The notes below the pieces were generated by a model. That model was not told the DNA's origin, did no database searches, and worked only from the letters and a program-made list of their open reading frames with translations. The position numbers and the translations under genes were made by a program. Positions 9,914 to 17,968 of a DNA stretch of 44,578 nucleotides are shown here, piece by piece. How positions within the stretch are numbered: the first letter of the stretch is position 1; each line of letters begins with the position of its first letter. The stretch comes from Bacteroidales bacterium (lineage in GTDB: Bacteria > Bacteroidota > Bacteroidia > Bacteroidales > Paludibacteraceae): assembly GCA_022784645.1 (NCBI GenBank), contig JALFZG010000002.1:1-44578 (forward strand), given 5' to 3'.

Positions 9914-11914
9914 ATGGCTATTCCGCGCGAAATCGTTGACCGCATATACGATGCTGCCAAAATCGAAGAGGTAGTAGGCGATTATGTAAATCTGAAAAAA
10001 AGGGGCACCAATATGTGGGGGCTCTGCCCGTTTCATACCGAAAAAACGCCCTCTTTTTCGGTCAGCCCCTCGCGCAATATCTACAAATGTTTCGGTTGCG
10101 GAAAGGGCGGTCATTCGGTAAGTTTCATCATGGAGATGGAGCAATGCTCTTATCCTGAGGCGCTCCGATTGCTTGCCAAAAAATACCATATCGAGATAGA
10201 GGAGCGCGAACTGACGGAAGAAGAGCAGCAAGTGCATGACGACCGCGAGAGTATGTTCGTAGTCAACGACTGGGCTTTTCAATGGTTTCAAGACCAACTT
10301 TGGAACACCGATGAGGGACAGGCAGTCGGTTTGAGCTACTTCCACGAGCGCGGGCTTCGCGATGAGACGATTCGGAAATTCGGATTGGGATATTGTCCGG
10401 CAAAGGGCAATCCGCTCACCAAAGACGCTAAGCAGCAAGGCTTCAAAGACGCATATCTCTGCAACGATCCGGAGAGCCGAATCGGCACAGGATTGTGCGG
10501 ACGTTCGGGTGACGAAAACCAGCCGACACGTTTATATGACCGCTTCCATGATCGAGTGATTTTTCCGTTCTTCAGCATTTCCGGCAAGCATATCGGTTTT
10601 GCTGGCCGCATCTTGGTGAAGAAAGACAATGTGGGGAAATACGTCAACTCCCCTGAATCGCTCGTTTATACCAAAGGGCGTGAGCTATACGGCATTTTTC
10701 AAGCCAAACATGCGATTGTGCGTGCCAAGAAATGTTACCTGGTAGAAGGGCAGATGGACTGCATCTCAATGTCGCAAGCAGGTATCGAAAACGTAGTCAG
10801 CAGTGGTGGCACATCCCTCACCAAAGAGCAAATTGGCTTGATTCATCGGTTTACGGACAACGTAACCATCCTCTACGATGGCGATGCAGCGGGTGTACAT
10901 GCTTCGCTCCGCGGTATCGACATGTTTTTAGAGCAGGGGCTCAACGTCAAAGTTATGCTTTTCCCCGATGGCGACGACCCCGACTCGTTTGCAAGAAAGC
11001 ATACCGCAGAAGAGTTTGTAAACTATATCCAAACCCACGAAGAGGATTTCATTCATTATAAAGTACGCACCCTGCTGGCTGATGCACAAGGAGATATCCA
11101 TAAGCGTACGGAAGCCATTCATAGCAGTATTCATAGTATCGCATATATTGGCGATAAGATTCTGCAAGGGGAATACATCAAACTCTGCGCTCAGCTGATG
11201 GATATGGATATGGCTACGCTCACGAAAGCCGTTAATCAGGAGCGGCAACGCATTTACAAGAAAGATACCAAAAAGGAAGAGCCCAGGCCCGCTGAAACGC
11301 AGGACATAGCTATTGCTACTCAGCCGCAACAAGCTCCCGCATCCAGCGAGGGCGGGTTGCATACACCATTTGACCGCCTTGATCAAAACAGCCGTAATCT
11401 GCTTCAGATGCTGATACGATATGGCGAGCGTCAGCTTCGATATCAAGGTGCGGATGGGCAGATTTATACGTATCTCGTAGGCGACTACATGCAGATGTAC
11501 ATGCAGTCGGCATCGCTCCAGATGGAGAATCCGCTGTATCAATCGTTTTTCGATGAGTTTAATCGCCATAAAGCCGAACCTGACTTTAAAGCAGAGCATT
11601 GCTTCATTCGAAACGAAAATCAGTATATCTCTAAATTGGCTACTGACCTCATTTCCAGCCAATACAGCGTAAGTGGAAAATTAGAAAAAGAATCAACCGA
11701 TGAGCTTACAGATAATGAGATTCATACGCAAACCGTTCATTTGCTCTATGAACTACATCTGACTACGGTAGAAAACAGCCTCTGCATGCTCGATACGAAA
11801 CTCGCTGAAGCAACGCGTGCTAATGATGAGCCCAACATGATGGCACTCATGCGAGCACAGATGCAACTCGGCGAAATCAAGCGCCAGATCAGCGAATTAC
11901 TCGGACAAAACTAA
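9914..11914 (+). CDS. dnaG: DNA primase
   Basis: DnaG makes RNA primers for replication. The 666-residue protein begins M-A-I-P-R-E-I-V-D-R-I and has a CHC2 zinc finger (C38, H41, C59, C62; C-P-F-H-T-E-K-T-P-S-F-S-V). The catalytic Toprim core contains V-E-G-Q-M-D near residue 278 and Y-D-G-D-A-A-G near 321-327. The C-terminal part beyond about 430 is poorly conserved, as expected for the DnaB-binding region; a Glu/Pro/Gln-rich linker lies around 450-480. The order after envelope genes and before a radical SAM gene suggests cotranscription, not function. Confidence 0.96.
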   Translation: MAIPREIVDRIYDAAKIEEVVGDYVNLKKRGTNMWGLCPFHTEKTPSFSVSPSRNIYKCFGCGKGGHSVSFIMEMEQCSYPEALRLLAKKYHIEIEERELTEEEQQVHDDRESMFVVNDWAFQWFQDQLWNTDEGQAVGLSYFHERGLRDETIRKFGLGYCPAKGNPLTKDAKQQGFKDAYLCNDPESRIGTGLCGRSGDENQPTRLYDRFHDRVIFPFFSISGKHIGFAGRILVKKDNVGKYVNSPESLVYTKGRELYGIFQAKHAIVRAKKCYLVEGQMDCISMSQAGIENVVSSGGTSLTKEQIGLIHRFTDNVTILYDGDAAGVHASLRGIDMFLEQGLNVKVMLFPDGDDPDSFARKHTAEEFVNYIQTHEEDFIHYKVRTLLADAQGDIHKRTEAIHSSIHSIAYIGDKILQGEYIKLCAQLMDMDMATLTKAVNQERQRIYKKDTKKEEPRPAETQDIAIATQPQQAPASSEGGLHTPFDRLDQNSRNLLQMLIRYGERQLRYQGADGQIYTYLVGDYMQMYMQSASLQMENPLYQSFFDEFNRHKAEPDFKAEHCFIRNENQYISKLATDLISSQYSVSGKLEKESTDELTDNEIHTQTVHLLYELHLTTVENSLCMLDTKLAEATRANDEPNMMALMRAQMQLGEIKRQISELLGQN

Positions 11915-11920
11915 TATATT

Positions 11921-12721
11921 ATGCTTTTTGAAGAAATCGTTTACGGCCCTATTCATTCGCGCCGATTGGGTGTATCGCTCGGCATGAACGTTATGCCACA
12001 GCATAGCAAATTATGCTCGTTTGACTGCATCTACTGCGAATGTGGTTTTAATACCCCCAATATTCACCCCGAGATCCCCACTCGTGAGATGATAAGTGAA
12101 GCACTTGAAGCAAAACTGAAAGCGCTCCAAACGGAGGGTATTGTGCCGGATGTAATCACCTTTTCCGGCAATGGTGAACCAACCCTTCATCCTGATTTTG
12201 AAGGAATTATTGCTGATACATGCAGCCTGCGCGATCAATATTGCCCAAGCGCTAAAGTCTCTGTATTGAGCAACTCTACTCAGCTGCATCGCCCAGATGT
12301 GGTGCGTGCACTTCTTATGGCTGACAATCGTATTCTCAAACTTGATTCAGCTATTGACGACACGATGCGATTGATTGATCAACCCGTAAATAAGGACCTT
12401 ACCGTAAGCCGAATCCTGGAACTGCTTGAGCAATTCAATGGCCAATTCACGCTGCAAACCTGTTTCCTCCGCGGTGATGTGCGCAAGCCCAATCCTGATC
12501 GCAGCGAGCAGTATATCCTCGGGCATGTTGACAACACTACCCCCGCAGAATTGGAAGCGTGGTATCAAGCAGTTGATCGACTTCATCCGGAGATGATTAT
12601 GATTTACGTGATTGACCGTAAGACGCCAGTAGAAACACTCCAGAAAATTTCGCCCGAAGAAATGAATCAAATTGCGGCACCTCTTCGTGCGAAGGGGTAT
12701 AATATTTCGGTTAGCTGCTGA
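11921..12721 (+). CDS. Radical SAM protein
   Basis: This 266-residue radical S-adenosylmethionine enzyme has the cluster motif C-S-F-D-C-I-Y-C at 32-39 (CxxxCxxC) and the SAM-binding G-N-G-E-P-T-L-H-P. The N-terminus (Y-G-P-I-H-S-R-R-L-G-V-S-L-G) is the hallmark of a widespread small radical SAM family of unknown reaction, sometimes annotated as Fe-S oxidoreductase. No accessory cysteine cluster is apparent apart from C41 next to the motif. It lies 6 bp after dnaG and 21 bp before the glycosyltransferase gene. The substrate cannot be inferred from the sequence. Confidence 0.88.
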   Translation: MLFEEIVYGPIHSRRLGVSLGMNVMPQHSKLCSFDCIYCECGFNTPNIHPEIPTREMISEALEAKLKALQTEGIVPDVITFSGNGEPTLHPDFEGIIADTCSLRDQYCPSAKVSVLSNSTQLHRPDVVRALLMADNRILKLDSAIDDTMRLIDQPVNKDLTVSRILELLEQFNGQFTLQTCFLRGDVRKPNPDRSEQYILGHVDNTTPAELEAWYQAVDRLHPEMIMIYVIDRKTPVETLQKISPEEMNQIAAPLRAKGYNISVSC

Positions 12722-12742
12722 TTCGCTACTGATTTCGGGCAA

Positions 12743-13729
12743 ATGAAGCGCATTTTAATCGCACCACTCAATTGGGGACTTGGCCATGCAAGCCGATGTC
12801 TGCCACTGATTGTTCGCCACCTGCGGGCGGGCGATGAGGTGGTGCTTGCCGGCGATGGAGAGAGCCTGATGATGCTCACCAAGCGCTTTCCCGGATTGCG
12901 TGCCTATCCCCTTGCACCGCTTCAATTGCGCTACAGCAGTGGCAAATCGCAGATTGGTGCTGTAATCAAGATGTTGCCCAAACTGTTTATCTGGGCAAAA
13001 GCCGATCAACAAGCATTACAACTCATCTTGCAGCGCGAATCATTTGATTTGATTATTTCCGACAACCGTCCTGGCCTTTATTCTGACCGCTGTACTACTG
13101 CTTATATCACCCATCAGATTCGCATTCTTATGCCAAGCGGATTGCGCTGGATGGAACCTATCGCACAACGTCTTCATGCTCGCCTTATCCGCAGGTTTTC
13201 TGCATGTTGGATACCCGATTACGAAGCCGAATCTAACCTCTCAGGAGCCCTTTCGCATACGCCTCCCTTACCAAATAATGCGCGTTTCATAGGGCCACTT
13301 TCGCGGTTTGAATACGAAGCAGCAGAAGAAGCTCCGGAACATTACGATGCAGTGGCTATCCTATCCGGATTAGAGCCGCATCGAAGCATATTAGAGAAGC
13401 AACTCATAGCTGAATATAAGCAAAAAAAGGAGAGTCTGCTGCTCATCCGCGGCAAGATTGGCGGCCCGCAAACCGCTCTCCATATCGCCAATGGTTCATC
13501 CCTCGGCATTACAATCCTTCCGACCCTATCCAGCGGCCTCATGCGCACACACCTCATGCGCGCACACACCATCATCTCCAGAAGCGGCTATTCTTCTATT
13601 ATGGATTACGCCGAACTCGGCCTTCTCTCAAAAGCAGAAAAAGGAGAAATCACACTGCGCCTTATTCCGACTCCCGGACAACCCGAGCAGGAATATTTAG
13701 CTAAGAAATGGAATAAAAACGCTCAATAA
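12743..13729 (+). CDS. Glycosyltransferase (GT28/MurG-like fold)
   Basis: The 328-residue cytosolic protein opens with R-I-L-I-A-P-L-N-W-G-L-G-H-A-S-R, the nucleotide-sugar transferase start also seen in MurG-like and GtrB-like enzymes. A later part has L-S-G-L-E-P-H-R-S (residues about 207-215) and R-S-G-Y-S-S-I-M-D, matching the sugar-nucleotide binding region of GT-B enzymes. The donor and acceptor are unknown. It is the last gene of the rightward run and is followed by a strong bidirectional terminator at 13786-13821. Confidence 0.8.
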   Translation: MKRILIAPLNWGLGHASRCLPLIVRHLRAGDEVVLAGDGESLMMLTKRFPGLRAYPLAPLQLRYSSGKSQIGAVIKMLPKLFIWAKADQQALQLILQRESFDLIISDNRPGLYSDRCTTAYITHQIRILMPSGLRWMEPIAQRLHARLIRRFSACWIPDYEAESNLSGALSHTPPLPNNARFIGPLSRFEYEAAEEAPEHYDAVAILSGLEPHRSILEKQLIAEYKQKKESLLLIRGKIGGPQTALHIANGSSLGITILPTLSSGLMRTHLMRAHTIISRSGYSSIMDYAELGLLSKAEKGEITLRLIPTPGQPEQEYLAKKWNKNAQ

Positions 13730-13785
13730 AAAGCAGCCATTCACCATAGCATACTACCAAAAACTCCTTCACTATACATTCCACT

Positions 13786-13821
13786 AAAAAAAGCTGCCTG
13801 ACTTGCATCAGACAGCTTTTT
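13786..13821. terminator. Bidirectional intrinsic terminator
   Basis: The stem AAGCTG-c-CTGA / TCAG-a-CAGCTT (791-801 with 808-818, in 13 kb numbering) has one mismatch, with an A-run before and a T-run after it. It serves both the glycosyltransferase (+) and the DUF2147 gene (-). Confidence 0.85.
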
Positions 13822-13838
13822 CCTTTCTCAATGATAGG

Positions 13839-14282
13839 TTATTTCTTACGAATCCAAGTCTGCGAACGACCGAGAATACCCTTCTTATCCAAGCTACCAC
13901 GGAGAATCAATTTCCCATCTTCGAGCCAAATTTTTCCGTAATAAAACTTACCATTTTCGGGATCCAATACACGTCCTTTATCACCACTAACGAGTTTGCC
14001 ATCTTTCTCTTGGAAACCGCGGATAATTATGAGGCCAACAACCGGTTTATCTTTGTCGGCACCGGTGCAAGCCACACACTTTTCGTCTTGGTTACCAACG
14101 AGCAACTCCACGATCTTGCCATAATATAAGCCATCCGTTGCCTTAAAAATCTTCACTACAGACAGCTGTTCGCCGGTCTTATCATCTACCGTGATCCATT
14201 CGCCTACAATCTGCTGCACCTGAGCAGCCATGGGCATTGCGCTCGCAAGTGCAAGCACAAGCATCAAAAACAGTTTTCGCAT
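13839..14282 (-). CDS. DUF2147 family exported protein
   Basis: The 147-residue protein has a signal peptide ending near P-M-A-A-Q and a DUF2147 domain over the rest. Conserved features are I-V-G-E-W-I-T-V-D-D-K-T-G near the start, V-V-K-I-F, Y-Y-G-K-I-V-E-L, G-L-I-I-I-R-G-F, V-L-D-P-E-N-G-K-F-Y and the terminal Q-T-W-I-R. Two cysteines in E-K-C-V-A-C-T-G match the position where the family usually has C-x-x-C. The function is unknown. It is the last gene of the leftward group and ends at the shared terminator. I find no TAnnTTTG box in the 121 bp upstream. Confidence 0.9.
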   Translation of the reverse strand: MRKLFLMLVLALASAMPMAAQVQQIVGEWITVDDKTGEQLSVVKIFKATDGLYYGKIVELLVGNQDEKCVACTGADKDKPVVGLIIIRGFQEKDGKLVSGDKGRVLDPENGKFYYGKIWLEDGKLILRGSLDKKGILGRSQTWIRKK

Positions 14283-14403
14283 AATTTTCAGTTTATAGTT
14301 TTACATAATGGGGGCACGCAAACCCACCTCAAAAAATTGTTTCAGGAAGAAAAATCCACCTTCAAGAAATTTGGCGCATCGTTAAAGCGCGCACCTAAGC
14401 ATA

Positions 14404-14814
14404 TTACTCTGCTCCGTCAATAGCCACAGCAATCGAGTTGGCTATTTCGGCCATCTCCTCAGAGCTGAGCTTGAGTTTGGGATTGGAGAAAAGCATATCC
14501 GTCTCCTTATCAAGAGGAATAAGATGGATATGTACATGGTTAACTTCCATACCCAAAACAGCCATTCCTACGCGCTTACAGTCAGTAGCTTTCTGAATGC
14601 CGCGTGCTACGTCTTTAGCAAACAGAATCAAGCCCTGAAGCGTGTCATCATCAAGGTCAAAAATATAGTCAGCCTCTGGCTCTGGCAACTTAGGAATAAC
14701 GAGCGTATGGCCAGCTTTGAGCGGATTGATGTCAAGAAAAGCATAATAGCGGTCATCCTCAGCTACCTTGTAGCTCGGGATTTCACCATTGATAATACGA
14801 GTAAAAAGAGTCAT
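14404..14814 (-). CDS. HIT family nucleotide hydrolase/transferase
   Basis: The 136-residue protein carries the histidine triad H93-x-H95-x-H97 (H-V-H-I-H-L) and the N-terminal helix-strand pattern I-I-N-G-E-I-P-S-Y-K-V-A-E-D and A-F-L-D-I-N-P, typical of HinT/HIT proteins that hydrolyse nucleoside phosphoramidates and dinucleotides. The length is normal. It lies 51 bp after greA, on the far side of a terminator hairpin, so expression may depend on read-through or an unseen promoter. Confidence 0.93.
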   Translation of the reverse strand: MTLFTRIINGEIPSYKVAEDDRYYAFLDINPLKAGHTLVIPKLPEPEADYIFDLDDDTLQGLILFAKDVARGIQKATDCKRVGMAVLGMEVNHVHIHLIPLDKETDMLFSNPKLKLSSEEMAEIANSIAVAIDGAE

Positions 14815-14834
14815 AATACGATATTTTTAGGTAA

Positions 14835-14860
14835 CAAAAAAGCGAGCATAGTGCTCGCTT
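14835..14860 (-). terminator. Intrinsic terminator of greA
   Basis: An 8-bp perfect stem (AGCGAGCA/TGCTCGCT, 3-nt loop) is followed by TTTTTT on the minus strand. Confidence 0.85.
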
Positions 14861-14865
14861 TCAAG

Positions 14866-15336
14866 TTAGAGTCCAATTTCAAGAATTTCAAACGTCATGA
14901 TGCCAGCAGGTACCTTTACCTCCACTACATCACCTACTTTCTTGCCGAGAAGTCCCTTGGCAATAGGGGTCGTCACAGACAATTTGCCGGCAGCAATGTC
15001 AGCCTCACCCTCAGTAACGAGATGATATGTCTTAGTAGCACCATTCTTAACGTTCTTGATTTTCACTTTCGTGAGAATCTGTACTTCGTTGGTGTTGATG
15101 CGGGTCTCATCAATGATTCGAGCTTCCGCCATTTGTGCTTTGAGCTGAGAGATCTTGCTTTCGAGATTACTCTGCTCTTCTTTTGCAGCGTCGTATTCTG
15201 CGTTCTCGCTCAGGTCGCCTTTTTCGCGAGCCTCAGCGATAGCGCGAATCACGCGCGGGCGCTCCGTGCTCTCAAGGAACTGGAGCTCCTCTTTCAGCTT
15301 CTGCAGACCTTCTGCAGTCATGTAGATAGTTGCCAT
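14866..15336 (-). CDS. greA: Transcription elongation factor GreA
   Basis: GreA rescues backtracked RNA polymerase by stimulating transcript cleavage. The 156-residue protein has the N-terminal coiled coil with the acidic tip (E-K-G-D-L-S-E-N-A-E-Y-D-A) and the C-terminal FKBP-like domain (I-A-K-G-L-L-G-K-K-V-G-D-V-V-E-V). The length is standard. It starts 43 bp downstream of a 40-residue reading frame on the same strand and has its own terminator after it. Confidence 0.96.
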   Translation of the reverse strand: MATIYMTAEGLQKLKEELQFLESTERPRVIRAIAEAREKGDLSENAEYDAAKEEQSNLESKISQLKAQMAEARIIDETRINTNEVQILTKVKIKNVKNGATKTYHLVTEGEADIAAGKLSVTTPIAKGLLGKKVGDVVEVKVPAGIMTFEILEIGL

Positions 15337-15379
15337 ATCGTGGTATTAATAATTTGTGCCCATTAGGGAAACGGGCATG

Positions 15380-15502
15380 TTAATATTTTCTTGTGAAAAT
15401 CTCACTGGCGATGAACGCTTTGCGAGCTGCTTCAGGGTCAGTGAGATCGATATCGTTCTGCGCCTCATCGATGGGGCACTTCGTATCTTTATTCTTTTTC
15501 AT
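15380..15502 (-). CDS. Small conserved-looking protein, 40 aa
   Basis: An ATG at 15502 opens a 40-residue frame ending in TAA (15382-15380). The peptide starts M-K-K-N-K-D-T-K and ends D-P-E-A-A-R-K-A-F-I-A-S-E-I-F-T-R-K-Y. The composition is charged and soluble, with no signal or membrane segment. The ending A-R-K-A-F-I-A-S-E-I-x-x-R-K-Y is familiar from small hypothetical proteins of Bacteroidales, but this is from memory. It lies 52 bp downstream of the small-RNA terminator and 43 bp upstream of greA, with no promoter of its own in between, so it may be translated from read-through of the small-RNA promoter together with greA. A weak GCCC/GGGC hairpin lies between it and greA. Confidence 0.65.
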   Translation of the reverse strand: MKKNKDTKCPIDEAQNDIDLTDPEAARKAFIASEIFTRKY

Positions 15503-15547
15503 AACTATGTTTACAAAAAGAAAATTTCCATGTTAGGGCCTTAGAGC

Positions 15548-15624
15548 TAAAAACAACGAGAAACTTCCCAGCCTCTCGTTGCCATTAAACCTAAACCTTA
15601 ACTATGAAAATTTTATTTGTTTTC
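15548..15624 (-). ncRNA. Predicted small RNA or leader RNA (copy 2 of 2)
   Basis: The minus-strand promoter (15630-15660) leads into an A/T-rich stretch with TTTTCAT and TTAAGGTT (15594-15601), then an 8-bp hairpin CAACGAGA/TCTCGTTG (15554-15581) and TTTTT. The design matches the unit at 556-626, including 12 nt between the TTAAGGTT core and the terminator stem. It could be a free small RNA of about 75 nt, or an attenuator leader for the 40-residue gene and greA, since those follow without another promoter. Confidence 0.65.
15549..15581 (-). terminator. Terminator or attenuator of small RNA copy 2
   Basis: The perfect 8-bp stem has a 12-nt loop and is followed by five T on the minus strand. 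Confidence 0.8.
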
Positions 15625-15629
15625 GAGTG

Positions 15630-15660
15630 CAAAGATACTGCTTATTTTTGAATTGACCAA
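15630..15660 (-). promoter_or_regulatory. Bacteroidetes promoter for small RNA copy 2
   Basis: On the minus strand the TTG (15660-15658), a 20-nt spacer and TATCTTTG (15637-15630) form a complete promoter. Confidence 0.8.
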
Positions 15661-15742
15661 GAAAAAAGTGACTTTTTTGACGTTTTCCTCGAAAAAAACG
15701 TTATTTTTCACAAAAAAAACACGATATTTCAGAAAAAAATAG

Positions 15743-15750
15743 TAATTTTG
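15743..15750 (+). promoter_or_regulatory. -7 element of miaB promoter
   Basis: TAATTTTG lies in a very A/T-rich setting; no TTG is present at the -33 position. Transcription starting near 15756 leaves little room for the upstream ATG at 15762 and supports the ATG at 15798. Confidence 0.6.
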
Positions 15751-15797
15751 CACGTTTTCTAATGAGAGGAATCTTTTTTTCTCGTAATCTAAAAACA

Positions 15798-17123
15798 ATG
15801 AAGAAGACCTATTTTATCGAAACATACGGCTGCCAAATGAACGTAGCCGACTCGGAGGTGGTAGCCTCCATCATGCAGACAGCTGACTTCGAACCAGCCG
15901 ACTCGGTTGATGACGCTCAGGTGATAATGCTCAACACCTGCTCTATTCGCGACAATGCTGAGCAGAAGATTCTCTCTCGTCTGCAGGCGCTTCATGCCGA
16001 TGAGCGCAGGCTCAAGCAGAAAAAGACCATCGGCGTGATTGGTTGTATGGCGGAGCGTATGGGCGAGGAGTTGCTTACGGAGCACGGCGTGCAGTTTGTA
16101 GCAGGGCCCGACAGCTACCTCGATCTTCCGAATTTGCTCGCGCAATGCGAAATGGGTGAACGTGCAATCAACGTAACTTTATCCACCACGGAAACCTACC
16201 GCGAGATCATGCCAGCGCGCATCGGAAAGACCATCTCTGGCTTCGTAAGCATCATGCGCGGATGCAATAATTTCTGCTCGTATTGCGTAGTACCTTATAC
16301 TCGCGGTCGCGAGCGCTCGCGAGATGTAGAATCCATCCTCAGCGAGATTCACGATTTGGAAGCGCGCGGATATAAAGAGCTTACCCTCCTTGGGCAAAAC
16401 GTCAATTCGTATAAGTTTACGGCAGAAGATGGCACGGTAGTGGATTTCCCTGCCTTGCTTGAAATAGTCGCAAAAGCCGTACCGGGCATGCGTATCCGCT
16501 TCACGACCAGCCATCCTAAGGACATGTCAGACCGCACGCTCGAAGTGATTGCTCAATACCCGAATCTCTGTAAGTTTATCCATCTCCCGGTGCAGTCCGG
16601 CTCTAATCATATCCTCAAACTGATGAACCGCAAATACACCCGCGAATGGTATCTTGACCGCATCGCAGCCATTCGGCGCATTCTGCCCGAAGCCACTATC
16701 GGCACCGATGTTTTCTGCGGATTCCACGATGAGACGCTTGAGGATCATGCTCAAACACTCAGCTTGATGCGCGAAGTGGGATTCGATACGGCCTTTATGT
16801 TTAAGTATTCCGAGCGCCCGGGCACGTTTGCGCAGAAGAACCTGCCTGACAATATCTCTGAGGAAGAGAAAGTGCGCAGGCTCAACGAGATTATCGCCCT
16901 GCAGAATCAACTCTCACTCGAGAGTAACAAGCGCGATATCGGCAAAACATTTGAAATCCTCGTAGAAGGCTATTCGAAGCGCTCCCACGAGGATATGTAT
17001 GGCCGCACCAGCCAATATAAGACGGTGATTATTCCGCGCAAAGGGCGCCATATTGGCGAGTTCGTCAATGTGCGTATTCTCAGCTGCTCAGCTGCCACGC
17101 TCATAGGAGAGGTGGTAGAATAA
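15798..17123 (+). CDS. miaB: tRNA-2-methylthio-N6-isopentenyladenosine37 synthase
   Basis: MiaB adds a methylthio group to i6A37 of tRNAs reading UNN codons, using two [4Fe-4S] clusters. The 441-residue protein starts MKKTYFIETYGCQMN; the ATG at 15798 is chosen because the family begins here and the promoter is just upstream. The N-terminal domain has the three cluster cysteines C12, C48 and C83. The radical SAM motif C156-x-x-x-C160-x-x-C163 (R-G-C-N-N-F-C-S-Y-C) and the P-Y-T-R-G-R-E-R-S-R sequence are characteristic. A TRAM domain forms the last 65 or so residues. It is convergent with the S1/P1 nuclease gene, only 9 bp between stops. Confidence 0.96.
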   Translation: MKKTYFIETYGCQMNVADSEVVASIMQTADFEPADSVDDAQVIMLNTCSIRDNAEQKILSRLQALHADERRLKQKKTIGVIGCMAERMGEELLTEHGVQFVAGPDSYLDLPNLLAQCEMGERAINVTLSTTETYREIMPARIGKTISGFVSIMRGCNNFCSYCVVPYTRGRERSRDVESILSEIHDLEARGYKELTLLGQNVNSYKFTAEDGTVVDFPALLEIVAKAVPGMRIRFTTSHPKDMSDRTLEVIAQYPNLCKFIHLPVQSGSNHILKLMNRKYTREWYLDRIAAIRRILPEATIGTDVFCGFHDETLEDHAQTLSLMREVGFDTAFMFKYSERPGTFAQKNLPDNISEEEKVRRLNEIIALQNQLSLESNKRDIGKTFEILVEGYSKRSHEDMYGRTSQYKTVIIPRKGRHIGEFVNVRILSCSAATLIGEVVE

Positions 17124-17132
17124 GCAACGATA

Positions 17133-17927
17133 TCAATACAGCTCATTCAGCAGCATGGCAAGGCGAATGCCGGCGATATAAAGCTGGCGCTCCATGCTGT
17201 CTATCCAATGATATACATAATGGTATGCATTGCCGTTCCACGTCTCTTGATAGGCGTAGATTGAATCGCAGAGGTGGTAGTTCTGAACGACTATCTCCTC
17301 TTCAGTAAGTTGCATGATAGCGCGACGCTCCTTGCGGTATTTATTTTCGAGATAACGCGCATATTCGGTATAAGAATAGCCTTGACTATCAATGATTTTC
17401 GCATCCCAAACGGAGTGCAGATTGGTATTTTGCCCATACCATTTCATCTTCACTTTGTTGCCGCCGAGATCATCGAGATGAGCCGTGTGCATAGGGCAGA
17501 AACGGTCGCCCATGAAGTGAATGATAAAACGCAGGTTGGCCTCTGAATGTCTATCCTTACGTAGCTCTGCAATGAGGCTGTCTTTCACGCGGAAAAGGTT
17601 GCCTCCTTCAGCAGGATAGTTGGTGAGCGTAGCAATCACCTCCTCATCGGTCATACCGGGGTTGAGGTCTTGATAATGCCAATCACCCGACTCTTTGTAG
17701 ATTGTATCAGACTTCAGTTCGTCGGCCCAATTGGCTACATATACAGCCCCCTCACGCGCACCGAGCACCTTGTTGATGCGGCATCGAGCCACCGGGCTCA
17801 AGTGATCATAAGCAATTTGCGCGACAATACGATGTCCTTTTTGCCCCCATGCAAGGGCTTCAGCAGGGAGCAGAAGCATGCAAACGGCCGATACAGCCGC
17901 TGCTAATACAAATAAGCGATTCTTCAT
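17133..17927 (-). CDS. S1/P1-type zinc nuclease, secreted
   Basis: The 264-residue protein has a signal peptide ending A-L-A, so that Trp (A-L-A|W-G-Q-K-G-H) becomes the new N-terminus, as needed for zinc coordination in S1/P1 nucleases. Other ligand motifs follow: W-A-D-E, H-Y-Q-D-L (in D-W-H-Y), H-F-M-G-D-R-F-C-P-M-H and N-L-H-S-V-W-D. The family cuts single-stranded nucleic acid and releases 3'-phosphate. The G-D-R-F-C-P-M-H segment departs from the usual G-D-I-H-Q-P-L-H by losing one His, which may alter metal binding. It is the last gene of the minus-strand run that carries the polyphosphate genes, 41 bp after DUF2490. Confidence 0.9.
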   Translation of the reverse strand: MKNRLFVLAAAVSAVCMLLLPAEALAWGQKGHRIVAQIAYDHLSPVARCRINKVLGAREGAVYVANWADELKSDTIYKESGDWHYQDLNPGMTDEEVIATLTNYPAEGGNLFRVKDSLIAELRKDRHSEANLRFIIHFMGDRFCPMHTAHLDDLGGNKVKMKWYGQNTNLHSVWDAKIIDSQGYSYTEYARYLENKYRKERRAIMQLTEEEIVVQNYHLCDSIYAYQETWNGNAYHYVYHWIDSMERQLYIAGIRLAMLLNELY

Positions 17928-17968
17928 ATTCTTTTATCATTATGGGCGGGGTGCACCCCACCATTGCA

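Noticed and set aside
14524..15366. 280-codon plus-strand frame
   Set aside because: It crosses HIT, a terminator and greA on the opposite strand and has no recognisable domain.
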